Source: Mycoplasmataceae bacterium
GTDB lineage: Bacteria; Bacillota_I; Bacilli_A; Mycoplasmatales; Mycoplasmoidaceae
Direction of reading: 5' to 3'
Length of the DNA stretch: 12,872 bases
Assembly: GCA_020024735.1 (NCBI GenBank)
Contig: JAHHTI010000025.1
Location: 1 to 12,872 of the forward strand
Shown: positions 7,604-12,872 of the stretch, one piece after another
Layout of the letters: the number at the start of each line of letters is the position of its first letter
How positions within the stretch are numbered: the stretch's first letter is position 1
Notes under the pieces: model-generated
What the model saw: only the letters and a program-made list of their open reading frames with translations
What the model was told of the DNA's origin: nothing
Database searches by the model: none
Program-made: the position numbers and the translations under genes

Positions 7604-8158
7604 TTATTCTTTTTTTGTAGTTTTCTTGACAGCTGTTTTTTTACTAGTAGAAGTTTTAGTTGTAGTACTTTTAGAAGTTTTCTTTTCAACTGTTGATGCT
7701 TGAGATTCAGATGCTTCAGAGTTTTCAACAACTTCTGCTGAATTCATAGTAGCATTTAATTCATTCATTCTTGCTTCTCTAGCTTTTTCAAATTGTGCTT
7801 TCTTTTCTTGATAAATCTTTGCTTGATTTTCAGCAGCTTTTACCTTCTTTTCATTGATACTAGCACGGTATCCATAATCTTTTTCACAATTAATAATTAA
7901 ATGTCTTAAAACATTTTTATTAATTAAACATAGTCTTCTAAACTCATTAATTAATGGAACTTCATCAGTTTCAAAATTATATTGGTAATAGTAACCATGA
8001 GTATCTTTTTTGATAACATAAGCTAATTGCTTGTTACCATATTTAGTTGTTTCAACTTTAGTTTTCTTAAGTGAACTAAGAATTTCATCAGCAACTTTAT
8101 CAGCAGCTTTTTCTTCTAAAGAACCTGAAACAATCAACATTATTTCGTATTTTGCCAT
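7604..8158 (-). CDS. rpsF: 30S ribosomal protein S6 with long C-terminal extension
   Basis: The 184-residue product is ribosomal protein S6, the partner of S18 on the 30S platform. The S6 domain covers about residues 1-100 (AKYEIMLIVSGSLEEK at the start, then TTKYGNKQLAYVIKKDTHGYYY and NKNVLRHLIINCE). Beyond it is an extension of about 85 residues not present in B. subtilis S6: first a charged, probably helical segment (KKVKAAENQAKIYQEKKAQF), then a Ser/Thr/Lys-rich end finishing VKKTTKKE. Long S6 tails occur in other mycoplasmas; the role is unknown. GAGGAG lies about 7 nt before the ATG and is partly sequestered in the leader hairpin described separately, consistent with feedback control by S6:S18. 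Confidence 0.96.
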   Translation of the reverse strand: MAKYEIMLIVSGSLEEKAADKVADEILSSLKKTKVETTKYGNKQLAYVIKKDTHGYYYQYNFETDEVPLINEFRRLCLINKNVLRHLIINCEKDYGYRASINEKKVKAAENQAKIYQEKKAQFEKAREARMNELNATMNSAEVVENSEASESQASTVEKKTSKSTTTKTSTSKKTAVKKTTKKE

Positions 8159-8164
8159 TCTTTT

Positions 8165-8202
8165 CTCCTCTTATGGTTAAAGTCCTATACCTCGGACAAG
8201 AG
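8165..8202 (-). promoter_or_regulatory. S6:S18-binding leader RNA of the rpsF operon
   Basis: The minus-strand RNA forms a 7-bp stem, CUCUUGU (8196-8202) with AUAAGAG (8168-8174), then a CCG bulge (8193-8195) and a short hairpin GGU/ACC (8189-8191 with 8175-8177). A CCG bulge between a stem and a hairpin is the described S6:S18 complex-binding motif, which mimics the 16S rRNA site. The 3' arm overlaps the rpsF Shine-Dalgarno (GAGGAG, 8165-8170), so protein binding would stabilise the fold and block initiation. An alternative local pairing, GUCC with GGAC, could compete. Function is inferred from structure and position. Confidence 0.72.
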
Positions 8203-8229
8203 TGTAATAATTAAATTATTAACTTGTAT

Positions 8230-8235
8230 ATTATA
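8230..8235 (-). promoter_or_regulatory. Probable -10 box of the rpsF-ssb-rpsR operon
   Basis: The minus strand reads TATAAT, placing the start near 8223, some 20 nt before the S6:S18 leader fold. An AT-only hairpin (TAATAAT/ATTATTA) would lie at the 5' end of the transcript. No clear -35 box is visible (CTTCTG at 17-nt spacing). Confidence 0.5.
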
Positions 8236-8319
8236 CAACATTTTTACTTTATCAGAAGTTTATAGTTACAATTAGCCAAAGTTAAGAAAGGTAAAACAAG
8301 CAAGGTAAAAGAAATCTTA

Positions 8320-11300
8320 TTAACTTTGTTTGTTTTTCTTGTTTTTGTTGTTCTTTGGAGTTTTTTCCTTTTTTACTTTTGGTTTACGTGGTTTAGATGT
8401 TTCGATTCAATTATCATTTCCTAATGAAATATAATATTTACCTTGTTCATCCTTATAATACCATTGGTTATCTATTGAGAATGGTTCATTAACTGGTGTT
8501 TTATCAAACATTTGTTTCATTTTATTTTTAGTCTTTTGATTAAATGCTTGTAATTTTTCTTTTGCTTCTCTTTTTCTTTGGCCTGGTAAAACAGGAACTT
8601 TAGGTTCTTTAACCTTAACTTCTCTTTGTTTTACTTCTTTATATTGCTTTAAAGGTTTAGGTGGTTTGTCTTCTTTTAATAAAGGAATCAAGGTTGGTTG
8701 CATTTTCTTATTCTTTTTGTCAGCTGCAATAACAGTTGGAATAGTAGAACCATCAGTTGTTATCAAACCACGATCATAACTTTCATTAATATAATATTTC
8801 TTCTTTTTGAATAAAATTCCTAGAGCAATAATCAATGTAATAACTAACATCAAGACAGCCATAATAATTAGTACTACCGCTAGAATGTATTGTGGTGATT
8901 TAAAAGAAAACGATGATTTAAAACCACCAATTGTCACTATAAATTTCTCAGGACTAGTTTTTAATTGACCATTATTATCAAAGAAATCACTAATAAGATA
9001 ACTCACCTCAACTATTCCACGATCTAATTGATAGTCAGTACCATCAATGCTTTCTATTCTTATTATCGGTCGCTTATAAATAGAACCATTTACCACTAAA
9101 TTAGGAATAACTTGACTTGGAAAAGTATATAAGTTGATAAATAATTGTGGGTCTTTAACTAAATCACGTGGATCTATATCTGTAATAGATGAATTATTAG
9201 CATAAATTAAATAGTTTGGAACTACTGAATAAAATCCTTTTACAGACACTATTTGTGAATAATTAGTAGTTGAAGGATTTCCTTTTTTATCATAGTATTT
9301 TTTAAAAGTGACTTTAATGTTAAGTTCACCCGATATATTATTAGCACTTTCAATATTATATTCATAGTCAGCAGATGTTGCAGTGGGATCGGGATTAGTG
9401 ATTTTAATATATTTATATGCATTTTTATTTTTTACCTCAGAAGGAAGGATATGAAAAATTGATACATCAACACCACTATCATTTTCAGCAATTGGAATAG
9501 CTGTTGTAGGAATAGTAGTTTGCATATCAGATAAATAAATGGAAAACTTTTCATTGCCAAGATTAGGAGAAATTAATTCACCCTTTTCATTAAAGTATTT
9601 ATCAGGTTTAACTGTTACTAATAAATTTCCTGTAATATTAGTAGGTTTACATTCAATTTCAGAAAAAGTAGTTCCATCAGGAAAATAAGTAGTGGCATCA
9701 ATGTATGTTTGTCAATTATCTGCATTCACTGATGAAGGTAAAACATCTTTGTAATGAGAATCTTCTCTAATCAAAAGTTTACTACGTAGACGTTGTTTAA
9801 ACCCTCTAACTACTAATTTAACATTTTTTGGTTTTTTGTCTGGTCCTCTTTCATCAACAATTAAACCATTTTCATCATAGTACACATATAAATTGATACT
9901 AATAACAATTTCACCCATTGAATAATATTTCTTGGTATCTGTAAAATCAACTTCTCATGCTCCTGGTTCTTCAGGAAGCGTACCATTGAATGTAACATAA
10001 GATTCTATATCTGCATTAGTAACATCTGAAACATATATTTCACTGATATTTTTAGTAGTATCAGGATTAACACCGGGAACTGTTGGGGATCTCGTTTTAA
10101 AATTAGCAATAGTTAAAATTTGTCTTTTTCTGGTATCATCTACTAAACTACATTGTTTATTATCAGCATATCATTTATTTGCATAACAAGAGACAACAAT
10201 TGTTCCATCACGGTTATTGATATCATGCACATTACTTTCAAATGAAAATATGGTATCATCAGGAAAACTCTCAAAACCAGTAATAAAGTTTTTAATATAT
10301 AGCGGTGCATCAGCTGGATCAGTTGGTTCTTTTAATAAAACTTGTGATGGATATATATCAAATTTACCATCCTTAGGTGCTAGAAGAGAAGGGGAAACTG
10401 TTTTAAAACTATCAATAGTTAAAAGAATTTCAGAAGAAGGTGTTCCATCAATAATTAAACCACGGTCATAATAAGAATTCATTACCACCCCTAGAGTTAA
10501 TGTTCCTTTTTTATTATCAAAATCTTTCTTCTTAATGATAACTGTTGTGTTTTTGATACCAAGCGCTGTATCTTCTACAACCGGATTAGTAATGTCTAAA
10601 TAAGTACTCACAATTGCACTATCTTCTAAATTGTAAATATCTTGAGCTAAAATTGTTGGTTCACCTGATTTTTTAATGGTAACTCTAGTTGTAATATCTG
10701 GAAGTAAATTGTTGATAGTTACATTGTCTACGAAGATTGCTTTATTCTTGTCATCAATAATTTGTCCATCTGCACCATAGATTCCTCAAATCTTATAACT
10801 AACTTTTACTAATTCATTAGTTTCATCACGTTCTTTAATATTGATATCAAAAATGTTTTCTTCTAGATTAGCAAAAAAATCACTTGGAAAGTTTTCACAA
10901 TTCTTAAAAATAATCTTTCTTACATCTTTAATGCTTATTTTGGCAGGAATGGTATGTAAATCAGTTCCGTCAATAATAGAATTATCACGTGGAAAATTAG
11001 TTGGTAATTGAGTTTTTAAACCACTTAAAGTAACTGAAAAAGGTTTATTCCCATTCATATAAATAAATTCACTACCATTTTGTTGAATATAGGAATCTAG
11101 TGACAATTCAACAACACATACACCTTTGGCATCATCAGGAATAAAATTATAAGTTATCTTAGGAGCAGGTTCATAGGCATTAGGTTTATTGATAATTTCA
11201 ATAAAACTATCAATATTAGTTTGGTTAATTTCTGATGGTTTAGTTTCTTCATACAAAGTTTTAATTGCATCATTATCTTTTGGTAATGCTATCACATCAG

Positions 11301-11802
11301 TTGCAGCAGTATATTTTTGAAAACCATCAATAACAAATGTCTTTATTGGAGAATAGTCATTAATAAGAACATTATTATTTAAGTAAGGTTTAATTTGTAC
11401 ATCAACTTCCAATGTTCCTTTACCGTCATTTGAAATCTTAGGGGTTAGGTAAGGAGTATAAGATTTAGGTGGAGGATTTTCTACATTAAATCATTGGGAA
11501 AAATATTCACGTGCCAATCATCCATCACTTTGATGTTCTTCCATTAAGTCATAATAAACTTGCCCTGCAAATTGTGTGCCAATATCAGGCGGTAATGGTG
11601 ATTTAAGTTGAATAGATGTGGTTATTTCAGCAGTTGGGTCAGGAGTGGGTGTATCTACTTTGGCAGCTACTAAAGAAGTAGAATTTTGTGGAGAAAATAT
11701 ACCGTTAGCAAATACACTAAAAATTACTCCTGTAACCACAGGAGTAATATATAATACATTTAAGAATTTTTTCTTAACTTTGCTTTTGTTCTTTTGAGAC
11801 AT
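8320..11802 (-). CDS. Large modular surface protein with C-terminal membrane anchor
   Basis: With TGA as Trp, one frame of 1,160 residues joins five apparent fragments, all in register (seven Trp codons are TGA, one TGG). The N-terminus is Lys-rich then hydrophobic (about residues 13-33: export signal or anchor); there is no lipobox Cys. A Pro/Thr-rich spacer follows (DTPTPDPTAE). Residues ~127-965 hold nine degenerate modules of about 100 residues, described separately. One membrane helix lies at ~972-998, then a Lys/Pro-rich cytoplasmic tail of ~160 residues with an aromatic patch (NQWYYKDEQGKYYISLGNDN). The modules resemble, from memory, the Lipoprotein_17 family of Mollicute variable surface proteins. 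It probably acts in adhesion or surface variation, by inference. The ATG has no Shine-Dalgarno. It sits between two ribosomal-protein operons, with no terminator visible on either side. Confidence 0.88.
8908..11424 (-). repeat. Nine degenerate ~100-residue surface modules
   Basis: Module cores start near residues 127, 227, 329, 433, 532, 629, 725, 825 and 929 of the surface protein, so the period is 96-104 residues. Each core follows the pattern G-x-[LIV]-x-V, ~6 residues, then an aromatic turn such as YYDxxG or FFDNNG, ~10 residues, and a closing strand ending in GFK or SFKT. Clear examples are GTLTLGVVMNSYYDRGLIID (module 4), GELNIKVTFKKYYDKKGNPS (module 8) and GIVEVSYLISDFFDNNGQLK (module 9). 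Between cores, a linker often carries FPS, FPD or LPS. The pattern suggests beta-sandwich modules; divergence means they would not recombine easily as DNA repeats. Confidence 0.72.
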
Positions 11803-11823
11803 ATATTATATTATATAATATGT
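11803..11823 (-). promoter_or_regulatory. AT-only palindromic tract abutting the surface-gene start; possible -10 box
   Basis: The 33 nt between the rpmA stop and this ATG contain an almost pure A/T tract with overlapping TATAAT matches (11810-11815 and 11805-11810). The first lies 7 nt before the ATG, the spacing expected if transcription starts at the ATG itself. No Shine-Dalgarno is present. No convincing -35 box is found at 16-18 nt, so the promoter remains a suggestion. Confidence 0.35.
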
Positions 11824-11835
11824 ATCCAAGAAATG

Positions 11836-12129
11836 TTATTTTGTAGCAATCACAGAAACCTTAGTTTTATTGTCACCAAATTTTGTATATTTAACAATTC
11901 CAGCTGTTAAAGCAAACAAAGTATGATCTTTACCTAATCCTACATTAGTACCAGGATAAACTCTTGTACCTCTTTGACGGTAAATAATTTGTCCAGCTTT
12001 AGTTGATTGACCATCTCCTAATTTAGCACCTAAAAATTTAGGATTTGAATCTCTACCGTTTTTTGTTGAACCAACCCCTTTTTTAGAAGCAAATAATTGA
12101 AGATTAATTTTCATTCATTTATTTTTCAT
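11836..12129 (-). CDS. rpmA: 50S ribosomal protein L27, with cleavable N-terminal extension
   Basis: The product is ribosomal protein L27, whose N-terminus reaches the peptidyl-transferase centre. It contains ASKKGVGSTKNGRDSNPK, GQIIYRQRGTRVYPGTNVG and KVSVIATK as expected. In Firmicutes and relatives L27 is made with an extension ending ...FFA or similar that the protease Prp removes; here INLQLF precedes ASKKG, so cutting after the Phe is expected. Two starts are possible. ATG at 12129 (97 residues, beginning MKNKWMKINLQLF) has AGGAAA at a good 4-6 nt spacing, and its codon 5 is a TGA read as Trp. ATG at 12114 (92 residues) has no Shine-Dalgarno. I chose 12129, which overlaps the prp end by 11 bases. 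prp is immediately upstream. Confidence 0.93.
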
Positions 12130-12427
12130 AATTTTCCTTTCTGCTTTTTTTAATTTGGATATATTTTTTGAAATCAGATTGTTGGAATGAACTTAGTTGT
12201 TGTTTAAGTAAATCTAATTTATATAAATTATCTTCACTTTGATTAACGAGCTTGAATTTAAATAATCCATCTGCCATTTCATATTCAATATCAGATTTCT
12301 TAAACCAATTCATCGCACTTAAGATAACAGCACTAACACCCGCACAATATATATCATTCCCTTTACTTGAGAAATTAGCATGACCATTACAAGTAATTGC
12401 TTTTTGATAAAGCGTAATGGTAATCAT
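12119..12427 (-). CDS. prp: Ribosomal-processing cysteine protease Prp
   Basis: The 102-residue product is Prp (formerly YsxB), the cysteine protease that removes the N-terminal extension of L27 before assembly. The catalytic pair is visible as His16 in NGHANF and Cys28 in NDIYCAGVSAV; the 12-residue spacing equals that of S. aureus Prp (His22 and Cys34). A small alpha/beta fold is expected, of about the usual 100-110 residues. The gene lies between rplU and rpmA, the classic arrangement, 2 bases after the rplU stop and overlapping the likely rpmA start. No Shine-Dalgarno is obvious, so it may be translated by coupling to rplU. Confidence 0.94.
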   Translation of the reverse strand: MITITLYQKAITCNGHANFSSKGNDIYCAGVSAVILSAMNWFKKSDIEYEMADGLFKFKLVNQSEDNLYKLDLLKQQLSSFQQSDFKKYIQIKKSRKENYEK

Positions 12428-12429
12428 AA

Positions 12430-12729
12430 CTAAGCCTTAATTGATTCAATTGACAATTTTGTATAAGGTTGTCTATGACCTTGTCTTTTTAAATGGTGTT
12501 TTTTAGATTTAAATTTAATAATTCTAATCTTTTTATTTTTCCCTTGTTTAACCACTTTTGCTTTTACAATTGCATTGTTTACAAAAGGATTACCAACTTT
12601 AGATCCTGCCATTAAAACTTCTTTAAATTCAATGGTGTCACCAACGTTAGAATCAAGTTTTTCAACAAAGATAAAATCGCCTTCTTTTACCTTATATTGT
12701 TTTCCACCGGTTTGAAAAATTGCAAACAT
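12430..12729 (-). CDS. rplU: 50S ribosomal protein L21
   Basis: The 99-residue product is ribosomal protein L21, which binds 23S rRNA. It shows the family start MFAIFQTGGKQYKVKEGD, then VGDTIEFKEVLMAG, the central KVVKQGKNKKIRIIKFKSKK and the RRxGHRQPYT-type motif (KRQGHRQPYTKLSIESI). The ATG at 12729 is chosen because AGGAGG lies 5 nt upstream and because homologues begin at this residue; an in-frame extension of about 30 residues upstream would run through the leader RNA and is rejected. It is the first gene of rplU-prp-rpmA and is preceded by an L21-type leader. Confidence 0.97.
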   Translation of the reverse strand: MFAIFQTGGKQYKVKEGDFIFVEKLDSNVGDTIEFKEVLMAGSKVGNPFVNNAIVKAKVVKQGKNKKIRIIKFKSKKHHLKRQGHRQPYTKLSIESIKA

Positions 12730-12753
12730 TTTTACCTCCTTTAAACTTAGACT

Positions 12754-12822
12754 CGCCCTTTTAGGTGTATCGAGATACTTAAAAAACCTATTTAGGAGCG
12801 GTTGAAGCAGTAGAAACACTGC
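12754..12822 (-). promoter_or_regulatory. L21 leader RNA upstream of rplU
   Basis: The minus-strand RNA between the promoter and the rplU Shine-Dalgarno forms nested helices: CGCUC (12796-12800) with GGGCG (12754-12758), UAGGU (12786-12790) with ACCUA (12762-12766), and GUAU-CUCG-AUAC (12767-12778) at the apex. A separate 5' hairpin GCAGU/ACUGC (12818-12822 with 12807-12811) precedes them. The position directly before rplU and this architecture fit the L21 leader family, thought to be an autoregulatory site. The family name is from memory of position and shape; a covariance-model search would settle it. Confidence 0.7.
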
Positions 12823-12828
12823 ATATTA

Positions 12829-12834
12829 ATTATA
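12829..12834 (-). promoter_or_regulatory. Probable -10 box of the rplU-prp-rpmA operon
   Basis: The minus strand reads TATAAT, which puts the start at about 12822, exactly at the 5' edge of the first leader hairpin. The -35 position holds only TTTTCC at 17-nt spacing. Bases 12835-12872 contain nothing else I can identify. Confidence 0.5.
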
Positions 12835-12872
12835 TATTAATTATGTAATAAGGAAAATAAAAACACATGAAT

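Noticed and set aside
10217..10471. Plus-strand open frame inside the surface gene
   Set aside because: Antisense to module 4 of the surface protein, with no family resemblance or start signal.
8320..11802. The surface region could be read as five or more decayed pseudogene fragments
   Set aside because: All fragments are in the same register with only TGA between them, module spacing stays at ~100 residues across the junctions, and no TAA or TAG interrupts the frame.
12430..12819. Longer L21 start about 30 residues upstream
   Set aside because: The extension would translate through the L21 leader hairpins, has no Shine-Dalgarno, and homologues begin at MFAIFQTGGKQ next to AGGAGG.

Overview
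The window is a low-G+C bacterial segment that reads only with genetic code 4. Several housekeeping genes (mtaB, nusB, efp, rsmE, ssb) look broken at in-frame TGA codons but become full-length family members when TGA is read as Trp. With the 16S rRNA 5' end seen at the left edge, this points to a wall-less Mollicute of the Mycoplasma type; the species cannot be fixed from the sequence alone.

Every protein gene is on the minus strand, so transcription runs from right to left. From the right: (1) an L21 leader RNA and rplU-prp-rpmA (ribosomal protein L21, the cysteine protease that trims L27, and L27); (2) a 1,160-residue surface protein with an N-terminal export segment, nine degenerate ~100-residue modules, one C-terminal membrane helix and a Lys-rich cytoplasmic tail; (3) an S6:S18 leader RNA and rpsF-ssb-rpsR, closed by a perfect hairpin terminator; (4) lemA followed by a 599-residue membrane protein of unknown function; (5) a tightly packed set efp-nusB-rsmE-(four-helix membrane protein)-mtaB, with touching or overlapping ends, covering translation elongation, rRNA antitermination, 16S rRNA methylation and tRNA thiomethylation; (6) a 577-base gap; (7) the rRNA promoter, leader and first ~60 nt of 16S rRNA, running out of the window.

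The gap holds the most unexpected signal. Bases 531-580 are a G+C island (28 of 50 bases) in very AT-rich DNA. They fold on the plus strand into two adjacent hairpins, one with a C(UGCG)G loop of UNCG type and one with a GAAA loop. Their wobble pairs are G-U on the plus strand and would be A-C mismatches on the minus strand. This suggests a small plus-strand RNA, opposite in direction to every other gene here, that I could not match to a known family.

Other points of note: EF-P has Met in place of the usual modified Lys at its loop tip; SSB lacks the usual terminal Pro-Phe; L27 may start five codons upstream through a TGA(Trp) codon; and the surface-protein gene has no Shine-Dalgarno sequence and may be leaderless. 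Both recognised ribosomal-protein leaders keep their folds despite the AT-rich background.
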